Position numbers and translations under genes: made by a program
The notes under the pieces: model-generated
Database searches by the model: none
What the model was told of the DNA's origin: nothing
What the model saw: the letters and a program-made list of their open reading frames with translations, nothing else
Part shown: positions 20,956 through 29,098 of the stretch, in pieces
Layout: each line of letters begins with the position of its first letter
Position numbering within the stretch: position 1 is the stretch's first letter
Assembly (NCBI RefSeq): GCF_024220515.1
Contig: NZ_JAMXOT010000141.1
Span: forward strand, 1-63,572
From: Oscillatoria sp. HE19RPO
Lineage (GTDB): Bacteria; Cyanobacteriota; Cyanobacteriia; Cyanobacteriales; Laspinemataceae
DNA: 63,572 nt
Reading direction: 5' to 3'

Positions 20956-23799
20956 ATGTCATCATTAATGGACTTTAACGATATTCAAGAACTGCTCGGG
21001 GCATTTATCGCTGAAACCAATGAGTTTTTACAGGCGTTAGAAACTCAATTGTTGGCGATGGAACAAATTGAGACCGCAGAAGCTCGAAAAAGCACCATTA
21101 AGGAAATGTTTCGGGCCGCGCATTCCATTAAGGGTTCGGCGTTGATGTTTGGCTTTCAGTCCCTCTCAACTGCGGCACACCGGATAGAAGATTGTTTTGC
21201 AATTTTGCGCGATCGCCAAGAAGATACTCCCCTGAGTAGCCGTGCGATTACTCAACTCCTCCAAGGGGTTGACCTGTTAAAAAAACTCACGGCCCAATCC
21301 ACTGCCCTGGTCCAGGAACAGAAAGCAGAAGACCCCAAAGATTTCCAGGAGGATTTGGAGGCGATCGCCCGCATCAAACAAGAACTAGAATCCGAATGCG
21401 GTGAATTAAAAGAACCCGCAGACTGGATGCAAAAACATCCCGCCAATACCGGGGTCATTCAAACCATTTTCAAACAGGATTTACCCCCCATCTTTAACCG
21501 CCTAGAAACCGAACTCTCGCAAATGCAAGAGGAAAACCTAGAGAAATCTTCTCAGGTTTTTAATGAAATTTATTATCAGCTTTCGGGTTTAGCGGCCATG
21601 TTGCAACTTTCGGAACTGGGACAAATTGCCGAATCGCTACGGACTGCTGTGGATACCCCCAATTTGTCCATAGAAGATGTGAAAAAATTGGGCTGGGCGA
21701 TCGCTCAAAATTTAGAAACCCTCCGGGAACAAGTCTTACAAGAATTACCCATCGTCTTACAACCGATGGAGATTCCTCATCCTAACCCGGATGTAGCAAT
21801 TTCTCCGGTCCCCTCTCCCCCAGAGATCCTTCCCTCGGACAAACCCCCAACTGTCCCTCCTGCCGACCCCTCCCTACTCCCGACTTCCTCCCCCAGCGAA
21901 TCCGGAGTCAAACCCACCATCCGAGTTGAACTCGATCGCCTCACGGAACTGGTGGACCTGGTGGGAGAATTAGTGATTAACCGCACCCATTTAGAAGTCC
22001 AGGAAACCCAACTGCGCGCCGAAGTCAAACGCCTGCGACGGCATATCCGCGATTTGAATCAATTTGGGGTACAACTGCGGGAAGAATATGACCGCCTTGC
22101 CGGAGAAAAAAGCCATCAGGGTCGCCACAGCGCACATCCCCTCGGTTTCGACGCCCTAGAAATGGATCATTATACGGAGTTCCATGAAACGGCCCGAGAA
22201 ACCATTGAAACCACCCAGGCGATCGCCCACTCCAGTGCTAAAATCGACGAAGTAGCCCTCAATCTGGACCGGAGCACCGATCGCCTCCGACGAATCTGCG
22301 ATCGCCTCCGGTCTCAAGTCATGCAGTTGCGCGTCGTCAGTTTCAGTCGCGCCGTGGATCACCTGCCTCGCGCCATCCGCGATATGTCTCGCACTTATGA
22401 TAAAGATGTCAACCTCCTCCTCATCGGACGAGATACTAAAATCGATGAAAGCTTATTACACGCCTTGCGCGACCCCCTAGTTCATTTAGTGCGAAATGCC
22501 TTTGACCACGGCATCGAAACCCCGGAAAAGCGTAAAGCAGCAGGGAAACCTCCCAATGGTCAAATCGAAATCGAAGCAAGGCATCAAGGGGGACAAACCA
22601 TCATCACCATCTCCGATGACGGCCAAGGTATCGACCCGGAAACCATTCGTTCCCGTCTGGTTGAATTGAATCTCGTCTCCGAAGAACAAGCGCTGGAACT
22701 CTCTCTCAATGAACTCTATGACTTCCTGTTTTGGTCCGGATTTAGTACGCAAAGTGAGGTAACTGATTTATCCGGACGTGGGGTCGGGTTAGACATCGTG
22801 CGAAGCAATCTGCGCCAAGTGCGAGGCACGGTTAAAGTAGACTCTCGCCTCGGTCGGGGAACCACCTTTATCATTAAACTCCCCTTGATGCTCTCGATTT
22901 CCGATGCCTTATTAGTTCGCATCGAACATCATACCCTCGCCTTACCCCTGGATGCCGTAGAAGAAATTCTGCACGTTAACGCCAGTGAAATCCAAATGGC
23001 CATGCATCAACCCATGTTACGGTGGCGTGAGGAGTATATTCGCTTGGTTCCCTTGAATCATTTACTCCATTACAACGAGTCCTCTCGGGATGTTCCTTCT
23101 CCGATTCCGGTTGGGGAAGACTATATGCCGGTCCTGGTTTTAAGCTCTAGTGAAGGGATTCTGGCGATCGTCGTCGATCGCCTCATCGGACAACAGGAAC
23201 TCGTGGTCAAACCCCTCCCCCAACCCTTATCCAAACCCACCGGCATCCTCGGTTGCACGATTCTCGGCGATGGCGAAGTCGTCAGCATTCTCGATGTGGA
23301 TGACTTAATTGGACAACTCCATCCTCACATCCAAAAAGCCGTGGTGCTCCCCCCCGAAACTCCTCAGAACCGCATCTCCCCAGGCCCTCATCCTCCGGTT
23401 CCCCTGCTTCCCCCCCTGCCTTCTCAACCCCAAATTTTAGTGATTGATGACTCTTATACTATTCGCCAAATGCTCTCCTTAACCCTCACCCGCGCTCGCT
23501 ATCGTGTTGCTCAGGCCAAAGATGGTCAAGATGCTTTAGAACAATTGCATCACGGGTTAAAATGTGCTTTAATTATTGCAGATATTGAAATGCCCCGCAT
23601 GGATGGATTTGAATTTCTAGCAGCGGTCAAAGAAAATGCCCATTTTTCTGATATTCCAGTGGCAATGTTAACCTCCCGCAGCGGTGCTAAACATCGACAA
23701 CGAGCAATGGAATTGGGTGCAGTTCAATATTTTACTAAACCCTATAATGAACGTCAGTTATTAGAGGCGATCGCTCAATTAATCGGAGCAACACTATAG
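20956..23799 (+). CDS. cheA: Hybrid CheA histidine kinase with C-terminal receiver
   Basis: Central kinase of chemotaxis system 1, 947 residues. Order: Hpt domain with phospho-acceptor His56 (AAHSIKGSALMFGF); a linker with a Pro-rich hinge (about 275-320); dimerisation helices; HATPase with N box HLVRNAFDHGIETP and G boxes DDGQGID and GRGVGLDIV; CheW-like regulatory domain (about 645-790); second Pro-rich linker; receiver domain with Asp876 (IIADIEMPRMDGFE) and Lys in YFTKPY. The C-terminal receiver is usual for cyanobacterial PixL/PilL-type CheA and may act as a phosphate sink. Input comes from the two upstream multi-PAS transducers; output is probably the CheY at 11679. Confidence 0.95.
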   Translation: MSSLMDFNDIQELLGAFIAETNEFLQALETQLLAMEQIETAEARKSTIKEMFRAAHSIKGSALMFGFQSLSTAAHRIEDCFAILRDRQEDTPLSSRAITQLLQGVDLLKKLTAQSTALVQEQKAEDPKDFQEDLEAIARIKQELESECGELKEPADWMQKHPANTGVIQTIFKQDLPPIFNRLETELSQMQEENLEKSSQVFNEIYYQLSGLAAMLQLSELGQIAESLRTAVDTPNLSIEDVKKLGWAIAQNLETLREQVLQELPIVLQPMEIPHPNPDVAISPVPSPPEILPSDKPPTVPPADPSLLPTSSPSESGVKPTIRVELDRLTELVDLVGELVINRTHLEVQETQLRAEVKRLRRHIRDLNQFGVQLREEYDRLAGEKSHQGRHSAHPLGFDALEMDHYTEFHETARETIETTQAIAHSSAKIDEVALNLDRSTDRLRRICDRLRSQVMQLRVVSFSRAVDHLPRAIRDMSRTYDKDVNLLLIGRDTKIDESLLHALRDPLVHLVRNAFDHGIETPEKRKAAGKPPNGQIEIEARHQGGQTIITISDDGQGIDPETIRSRLVELNLVSEEQALELSLNELYDFLFWSGFSTQSEVTDLSGRGVGLDIVRSNLRQVRGTVKVDSRLGRGTTFIIKLPLMLSISDALLVRIEHHTLALPLDAVEEILHVNASEIQMAMHQPMLRWREEYIRLVPLNHLLHYNESSRDVPSPIPVGEDYMPVLVLSSSEGILAIVVDRLIGQQELVVKPLPQPLSKPTGILGCTILGDGEVVSILDVDDLIGQLHPHIQKAVVLPPETPQNRISPGPHPPVPLLPPLPSQPQILVIDDSYTIRQMLSLTLTRARYRVAQAKDGQDALEQLHHGLKCALIIADIEMPRMDGFEFLAAVKENAHFSDIPVAMLTSRSGAKHRQRAMELGAVQYFTKPYNERQLLEAIAQLIGATL

Positions 23800-23863
23800 C
23801 ATTTTCCTCCCGTTCGTAGTAACGACTTGCTGTCGTTCTCTTCCAATGTTCGTAGTAGTAGTA

Positions 23864-24029
23864 GCAACAACCGGCGGGGGTTAAAACGATTGGCGGCCTG
23901 TAGGGGCGCTTCGCGAAGCGCCCCTACGTCGGTTGAAACCGACTAAAAACACCATCCTATAAGACTTTTAGTCGGTTTCAACCGACTTGATTCTGTTAGG
24001 CGGGGGTTAAAACCCCCGCCGGTTGTTGC
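23864..24029. repeat. MITE family B, copy 2
   Basis: Terminal inverted repeats GCAACAACCGGCGGGGGTTA and its complement at the other end. Inside: CTTCGCGAAG-centred and AGTCGGTTTCAACCGACT-type palindromes, as in copy 1 (16744-16917). Lies between cheA and the CheW-like gene. Confidence 0.85.
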
Positions 24030-24089
24030 TCCCTGTCCTAAATCTCAAATTATTCTCAATCCCTTCCCCCCTAAAGGAGCATCCCTGCT

Positions 24090-24584
24090 ATGTTCTCACC
24101 CTCTAAATACAGCCGCCGATTTCACAATAAAAAAGCCGCCATTCAGCGCACCCCAACGCGCAAAATCGTCCTCTTTGAAGTCGCAGGGGAAACATACGCG
24201 ATCGCCATCGAACGGGTGCAGCGTGTCCTCACCGACTTTACCGCCCAGGGGACTCTCGAAGGGGGCCGCAGCTTAGTTAAAATTGATGCAGATTTGATTA
24301 CGCTGTTAGATTTATCCCAGCTATTTCTCACCCTTAACCCCGTTCAGGAGGAGCATTCTTATTTAATTGTTTGCACCCTCACCAATGGCGATCGCATTGG
24401 CATTCCCCTCCAAAATTTACCCGCGATTTTAGACATTCCTGAAGATAAATTTGCAGAAATTCCCGCTTCCTATCGACAAGGCAAGGACGGTAAAAATGGG
24501 GCACCGGCAGCAGTGGAAAAAATTATTACCACCGATGCCGGTACCGTCGCCTTCTATCTGAACTTGGATAAACTTCTGGATTGA
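24090..24584 (+). CDS. CheW-like protein
   Basis: A 164-residue protein with AAGGAG about 12 bases before the ATG. After a basic N-terminus (about 25 residues) there is a CheW-like fold: KIVLFEVAGETYAIAIERVQ, VKIDADLITLLDLSQLF, then SYLIVCTLTNGDRIGIPL, and a last domain strand TVAFYLNLDKLL. It lacks the usual NLRG turn, so the fit to CheW is weaker than for the protein at 12223. Position as last gene of chemotaxis array 1 supports a role as a second coupling or regulatory adaptor. Confidence 0.72.
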   Translation: MFSPSKYSRRFHNKKAAIQRTPTRKIVLFEVAGETYAIAIERVQRVLTDFTAQGTLEGGRSLVKIDADLITLLDLSQLFLTLNPVQEEHSYLIVCTLTNGDRIGIPLQNLPAILDIPEDKFAEIPASYRQGKDGKNGAPAAVEKIITTDAGTVAFYLNLDKLLD

Positions 24585-24594
24585 GACGGGTTTT

Positions 24595-24716
24595 ATACCA
24601 AATCCGGTTGTTAAAAGTCGGTTTTCTTTCTTAGCCCGCGCAGGCGGGCTTCGTCCGTATAGCCCCACCCTTCAGGGTGCGGGTTTTTACAGACCTTTGA
24701 CAACCGGATTCCGTAT
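24595..24716. repeat. MITE family A, copy 2
   Basis: Bounded by ATACCAAATCCGGTTGTTAA and TTGACAACCGGATTCCGTAT. The core (CCCGCGCAGGCGGGCTTCGT, then AGCCCCACCCTTCAGGGTGC) is shared with the differently terminated element at 63436-63572. Sits between convergent genes. Confidence 0.85.
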
Positions 24717-24727
24717 TAGGAATCACC

Positions 24728-25303
24728 TCATGAAATCAAGGTCCGGTTATAAATAGCCTCAATTTCGATTAGAAAACTCAGGCTATCTAAATAAACATCA
24801 TCCCCCGACTCATAGAGATAGGCTTCCCAAACTCCCGGTTCAATTTGACGCAAACAGTTAAGTTTGGGTTGAGTTGGATCAAGCCAAACATATTCCTCTA
24901 AAGTTTCAATTTGACGATACTGCTCAAATTGACCGAGTTTCTCACTGCCCGGATAGGGGTGAGATATCACATCGATAATCAAGCAGGGATATTGAATCAC
25001 CCCATCGAGTCGGTGGCGGCAATCTAAATCCCGAGGGTCATGGGTGACCATTAAATCAGGATAACAGTAGGCAGATGCGGCTTCAATATAAACCGGCCTC
25101 GGATGAAGAGAAACGATCGCATTCGTGCCGCGCAGGTGCTGGATTAATAGCTGGGAGAGAGTCTGGGTAACCCGTTCCTGAGCGGGGCAGTTCTGAGCTA
25201 GAGGAGTCTGCTCGGAGGTAAAGGAGTGGGGTAGAACTAGACCGTTCTCCGGTGCTAAATCAGGGGAAGGGAGGGTGTAACTGTTAAGTTGGCGATCGCC
25301 CAT
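24728..25303 (-). CDS. Uma2-family (DUF820) putative nuclease
   Basis: A 191-residue member of the Uma2 family, which has a PD-(D/E)XK fold and is greatly expanded in cyanobacteria; biological role mostly unknown. Seen here: YCYPDLMVTHDPRD (the PD pair), CLIIDVISHPYPGSEKLGQF (Asp in place of the more usual Glu before V-S) and QYRQIETLEEYVWLD. The N-terminal 40 residues are variable. Single gene, convergent with the CheW-like gene, and divergent from the RiPP-like group. Confidence 0.85.
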   Translation of the reverse strand: MGDRQLNSYTLPSPDLAPENGLVLPHSFTSEQTPLAQNCPAQERVTQTLSQLLIQHLRGTNAIVSLHPRPVYIEAASAYCYPDLMVTHDPRDLDCRHRLDGVIQYPCLIIDVISHPYPGSEKLGQFEQYRQIETLEEYVWLDPTQPKLNCLRQIEPGVWEAYLYESGDDVYLDSLSFLIEIEAIYNRTLIS

Positions 25304-25667
25304 GCTGACCTCGTGAACCGTTCACCTAATTTTATCATCTGCCAGGGGCGATCGGCATTTGTCATTTGTCATTTGTCCTTTCTCCTGAGTTGATGGAGGG
25401 GTGGGGAAGTCCTCATGACGAATTCTCACTCCCGAGAGCAAGACGTTTCTTGAGTTTGTAGTATTGTGGAAACCGGCATTCAACTGGGAGGACATCTTAA
25501 CTGTGGCGGCTCAAGCCTGGATTAAACAGGCCGACCGAGTAATGTAAATTTTTATAGCGAAATTCTCCCTTCGTGAAAAAATATAGTATTCTGAGAGAGA
25601 TTTGTATCGAAATTGGGATAGTAAGGTGCTCAGTAGCACCAGTTCAACGAAAAAAGGAGTCCAGCAA
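25304..25667. promoter_or_regulatory. Leader of the RiPP-like gene group
   Basis: 364 bases without a convincing gene. A short heptamer-type repeat (TTGTCAT three times, about 25355-25377) is of the cyanobacterial STRR kind. A promoter-like TATAGTATT is near 25580-25590. A small perfect hairpin GGTGCTCAGTAGCACC (25625-25640) and a strong AAAAAGGAG ribosome site (25651-25659) precede the 25668 start. A 14-codon GTG frame at about 25504 after GGGAGGA is too short to call. Confidence 0.45.
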
Positions 25668-26138
25668 ATGTCCGAGCAAATGTCAAAAGAAATGCGCCTA
25701 GACCGATATAATAATTCAGGGCTTCCACAGATTCGGCGTACGATGGTCCAAATCTCTAAACTTCTTGTTCTTGCTTGGCTCAACCAAGATGAGGGCGAAC
25801 AATTCAAACATGATATTAATGAACTCGGGGTACATAAAGCGCTGGTAAAGCAAGGAATTTTTTTCCCGGCTGACTGGTTAACGGCAGAGATAGATCCGGA
25901 CTCTTTTCTCGGGTCTGTTGAAATTAGCGAAGCCTCTAGCTGGGAGAATCCAAAAAAAGGTCTTGAGATGGTCTTTAAAATTCCTTATGCTCCTTGGCCT
26001 CAAACAGGTGTTACAAAACAGGAATTACACGAATGGATTGAAATATGCAATAATTGGCTTAAGACAGCAGATTACGACGACCCAGACAAGCCCTTTCCTG
26101 TGCCGCCAAATCCCTACATTCCCTTAGCAACTTCGTAG
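25668..26138 (+). CDS. Candidate RiPP/TOMM precursor-like protein
   Basis: 156 residues from ATG at 25668 (MSEQMSKEM), chosen because GGAG lies 8 bases upstream; an earlier ATG at 25602 has none. I do not recognise it firmly. The stretch LLVLAWLNQDEGEQFKHD, followed by INELGVHKALVKQGI (about 30-62), resembles nitrile-hydratase-like leader peptides: conserved Ala-Trp, a helix, then a Leu-Gly-Val/Ile turn. The middle has PADW and VFKIPYAPWPQ followed by ELHEWIE; the C-terminus is Pro-rich (PFPVPPNPYIPLATS) and has no Cys and few Ser/Thr, so a classic Cys-rich azole core is absent. Two Trp/Pro motifs and small size next to an RRE-YcaO protein suggest a substrate or a carrier. It could instead be an accessory protein. 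From memory it recalls the Burkholderia BMA_0021-type TOMM-associated family; unverified. Confidence 0.6.
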   Translation: MSEQMSKEMRLDRYNNSGLPQIRRTMVQISKLLVLAWLNQDEGEQFKHDINELGVHKALVKQGIFFPADWLTAEIDPDSFLGSVEISEASSWENPKKGLEMVFKIPYAPWPQTGVTKQELHEWIEICNNWLKTADYDDPDKPFPVPPNPYIPLATS

Positions 26139-26144
26139 AAAAAC

Positions 26145-26197
26145 TATAGCGAGTCCTCCTTTCTTTATAACCAATTTATTGAAATAGACTCGCTATA
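26145..26197. terminator. Hairpin between precursor-like gene and YcaO gene
   Basis: TATAGCGAGTC and GACTCGCTATA form an 11-bp stem with a 31-base AT-rich loop just after the precursor-like stop. Such a partial stop between a precursor gene and its maturation enzymes is common, but the arm also resembles the TATAGCGNGTC words at 37304 and 63261, so it may be a dispersed element. Confidence 0.45.
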
Positions 26198-26332
26198 TAA
26201 GAGAAAAAAGAAGAGAGGCTTTAATTCAGTTAAAATGCAGGAATTTATATTCTTTTTTTAGGTATGTTAAAGCACTTCTTATGCGTTAAAAACAATGAGC
26301 AACTATTGCTCTAGGTTGAAGATTGAAAAATT

Positions 26333-28618
26333 ATGCTATCAATACCCCGGTTTAAACGGAAATTTAATTTTAAAAATACAAAATATGCAATCTTTTTAGT
26401 ATCCGAAAGAGGCTCCGTAGAGATTAGCAATCCGACTCACCAGTTATTAGCCTCCTATATCGACGGTAATCGTACAGTTGATGAAATTGTTGAAGAAATT
26501 ATTCCCGATTTACTTCCGGAAAACCCGACTATTCAAGATTTTATTGCGGCGGGAGTTCAGGCTTTTTCTGCGTTGGTGGAGATGCAAAGACAGGGTTACC
26601 TTGTTGAATTTAATAATACCCTACCCTCTAATTTAGCGGCTTTTTGCGATACGTTAAATATTGATACTGAGGATGCTAACCATCGATTGCAAACGACTAA
26701 AGTTGTAGTCAAGGCTTACGGTTCGCTGTCCCCTTCCGACTTAATACCCTCTCTTGAAACCTTGGGGATACAAGTCTGTGATGAAGGAGATATCGAAATT
26801 GTCCTCACTGAGGATTATCTCCACGAAGAATTGGAGGAGGTTAACAAACAGGCATTACAAAACCAGCGCCCTTGGATGCTGGTAAAACCTGTGGGAACCG
26901 TTGTTTGGCTAGGACCCATCTTTTCCCCGCAAAAGACCGGGTGTTGGGAATGTCTAGCGCAACGGTTGCGAGGGAACAGACCCATTGAAGAGTTTATCCG
27001 AAGACAGTCAGATATTTCTACCCCTTTATCTATTCCACAGGTGACCCTTCCCTCAACACTGCAAACTGCGTTAGGCATGGCGGCTACAGAAGTGTTTAAA
27101 TGGGTTGTTCGAGGCGAGAATAAACGGCTAGAAGGAATTCTGGTTACCTACGATACCCTGTCTTTAGAGACTCAAAATCATATTTTAGTCAAGCGTCCTC
27201 AATGCCCAGTCTGTGGAGAAATTCAAACCGGGTTAAACAGTGCACCGATTCCTATTGTCTTAGGACATCGGAAAAAAGTTTTTACCGCTGATGGGGGACA
27301 CCGTTGCTTGTCACCGGAAGAAACTCTCAAAAAATATCAACATCAGATTAGTCCGATTACTGGCGTAGTTCGAGAACTGATAAATGTCTCACCCGATTCT
27401 AATCAGTTGCTCCATATTTATGCGGCTCGACATCATTTTGCTTCAATGTTTGACGATTTGCACTCCTTGCGGCAAAATGTCATGGGCAGAAGTGCGGGGA
27501 AAGGAAGGACGGACGCTCAAGCAAGAGCCAGCGCATTGGGTGAGGCAGTCGAACGATATTCTGGCGTGTTTCAAGGAGATGAAATTCGCCATCAAAGTAG
27601 TTATCAAGCCTTGGGAGAAAAAGCAATTCATCCCAATTGGTGCATGAATTTCAGCCCAGACCAATACAACAATAGGATCGAATGGAATGCGAGTTGTCCG
27701 AGCTTTTTTCAGAGAGTTCCGGAACCGTTTGATGAGGAGAGAGAAATTGATTGGACGCCAGTTTGGTCGTTAACTCATGAAGACTGGAAGTATCTCCCCA
27801 CGGCTTATTGCTATCATGGCTATCCCAAACCCGTCAAGCCAGACTGTTGGGCAGATACCAATGGATGCGCGGCGGGAAACAGTCTAGAAGAAGCAATTTT
27901 GCAAGGCTTTCTGGAATTGGTAGAGCGGGATTCTGTGGCCTTGTGGTGGTACAATCGCGTGAAGCGACCCAGAGTAGAGTTAGAAAGTTTTGATGAACCC
28001 TATTTTCAAGCTCTGAAAGATTATTATCAAACCCTGCATCGAGAAATCTGGGTTCTGGATCTGACCAGCGATCTGAATATTCCCACATTTGCCGCAGTGA
28101 CTCGCCGAACTGATCGCCCAGTAGAAGACATCGTGTTGGGTTACGGTGCTCATTTTGATCCCAAATTGGCAATCCAAAGAGCATTAACAGAGGTGAATCA
28201 AATCCTTCCTGCGGTGTTATCAGCCCATGCGGATGGGACCACCGAATATCGCTCCTATGACCCACTGGCTATAAACTGGTGGAAAACTGCTACCTTAGAA
28301 AATCAGCCCTACCTGGTTGGCAATGGAAGCGTCCCTCTGAAAGTCGCGACAGATTATCCTCAACTGTGGAGTGACGACCTGTTACAGGATATTAGGGCTT
28401 GTCAGCAGATTGTCCAGCAACAGGGTATGGAAATGCTGGTCTTGGATCGGTCCCGAGTTGATATCGGATTGAAAGCTGTTAAAGTGATTGTTCCAGGAAT
28501 GCGCCATTTTTGGAAACGGCTGGGTGAGGGACGACTGTATGAGGTTCCGGTTAAATTGGGTTGGGTAAAAGAACTGACTCCCGAAGATCAACTCAACCCA
28601 TTTCCTATGTGGATGTAA
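26333..28618 (+). CDS. Fused RRE, E1-like and YcaO cyclodehydratase (TOMM type)
   Basis: A 761-residue RiPP maturase predicted to activate peptide amides with ATP and form azoline or similar groups. Residues about 1-95 look like a RiPP recognition element: a PqqD-like winged helix with FLVSERGSVEISNPTHQLL and YIDGNRTVDEIVEE. Residues about 100-320 are an E1/ThiF-like domain with two Cys pairs, C204/C207 (CWEC) and C291/C294 (CPVC), the usual zinc site. The YcaO domain fills about 330-761 with GRSAGKGRTDAQARASALGE, EAVERYSG and EEAILQGFLELVERD, the nucleotide and Mg-binding helices. The C-terminus NPFPMWM is near the Pro-x-Pro tail needed by azoline-forming YcaOs. Having leader binding and catalysis in one chain is as in PatD/TruD-like enzymes. 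No SagB-type dehydrogenase is nearby, so products would stay as azolines or differ in chemistry. Confidence 0.9.
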   Translation: MLSIPRFKRKFNFKNTKYAIFLVSERGSVEISNPTHQLLASYIDGNRTVDEIVEEIIPDLLPENPTIQDFIAAGVQAFSALVEMQRQGYLVEFNNTLPSNLAAFCDTLNIDTEDANHRLQTTKVVVKAYGSLSPSDLIPSLETLGIQVCDEGDIEIVLTEDYLHEELEEVNKQALQNQRPWMLVKPVGTVVWLGPIFSPQKTGCWECLAQRLRGNRPIEEFIRRQSDISTPLSIPQVTLPSTLQTALGMAATEVFKWVVRGENKRLEGILVTYDTLSLETQNHILVKRPQCPVCGEIQTGLNSAPIPIVLGHRKKVFTADGGHRCLSPEETLKKYQHQISPITGVVRELINVSPDSNQLLHIYAARHHFASMFDDLHSLRQNVMGRSAGKGRTDAQARASALGEAVERYSGVFQGDEIRHQSSYQALGEKAIHPNWCMNFSPDQYNNRIEWNASCPSFFQRVPEPFDEEREIDWTPVWSLTHEDWKYLPTAYCYHGYPKPVKPDCWADTNGCAAGNSLEEAILQGFLELVERDSVALWWYNRVKRPRVELESFDEPYFQALKDYYQTLHREIWVLDLTSDLNIPTFAAVTRRTDRPVEDIVLGYGAHFDPKLAIQRALTEVNQILPAVLSAHADGTTEYRSYDPLAINWWKTATLENQPYLVGNGSVPLKVATDYPQLWSDDLLQDIRACQQIVQQQGMEMLVLDRSRVDIGLKAVKVIVPGMRHFWKRLGEGRLYEVPVKLGWVKELTPEDQLNPFPMWM

Positions 28619-28656
28619 CATAAGCTAGATACTTACCTTGAAGGAGCGTATTTTCT

Positions 28657-29070
28657 ATGACGGAGAAAAATAAACAGGTGGTCACGGACTGGATTGAAAA
28701 AAAATTGCATGGACAAGGAAATCCGATGGACGATTTAGATCCAAGTGTGGTTTTTTGCATTCCGGGTTCAAATACTAATCCGATTTTTGGTAAATTCACG
28801 GGAATTGAAGAAGTCGAAAGATTTTTTGGGTTACTCATCGGTAAGTTATCTCAAAAAAATATCACCCAAACTATCAAAGTAGTCAATTGCTTGGCTGAAG
28901 GGAAACAAGTTGTAGCTCTCGTGGAAGAAGTTTTTAGTTCAGAAGAACCCAACCTGCCCGAACCCCATATCAGTCAGGGGGCGTGGTTATTTGAGCTAAA
29001 TGATGAGTCCAAAATTACCTCCCTTTACTGTTACGACAATACGGAAGTCACTTCTAAAGCTCTGGCTTAA
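28657..29070 (+). CDS. NTF2-like / SnoaL-like protein
   Basis: 137 residues, GAAGGAG 10 bases before the ATG, 38 bases after the YcaO stop, so almost surely co-transcribed. The layout is an N-terminal helix (KNKQVVTDWIEKKL), a hydrophobic core with VVFCIPGSNTNPIFGKFTG, IEEVERFFGLL, and long strands VVALVEEVFSS and GAWLFELNDE. This matches the cone-shaped NTF2/SnoaL fold used by polyketide cyclases, epoxide hydrolases and non-catalytic binders. A specific reaction cannot be assigned. In this place a tailoring or product-binding role is a reasonable inference. Confidence 0.75.
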   Translation: MTEKNKQVVTDWIEKKLHGQGNPMDDLDPSVVFCIPGSNTNPIFGKFTGIEEVERFFGLLIGKLSQKNITQTIKVVNCLAEGKQVVALVEEVFSSEEPNLPEPHISQGAWLFELNDESKITSLYCYDNTEVTSKALA

Positions 29071-29098
29071 GCCATTATCCCATTCATAAACCAGACGA

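Noticed and set aside
25504..25548. 14-codon GTG frame as a small precursor peptide
   Set aside because: A Shine-Dalgarno-like GGGAGGA precedes it, but it is too short, lacks a core-like Cys/Ser/Thr tail and has no other support.
26222..26332. Very short frames between the precursor-like and YcaO genes
   Set aside because: The longest has 15 codons and no ribosome site.
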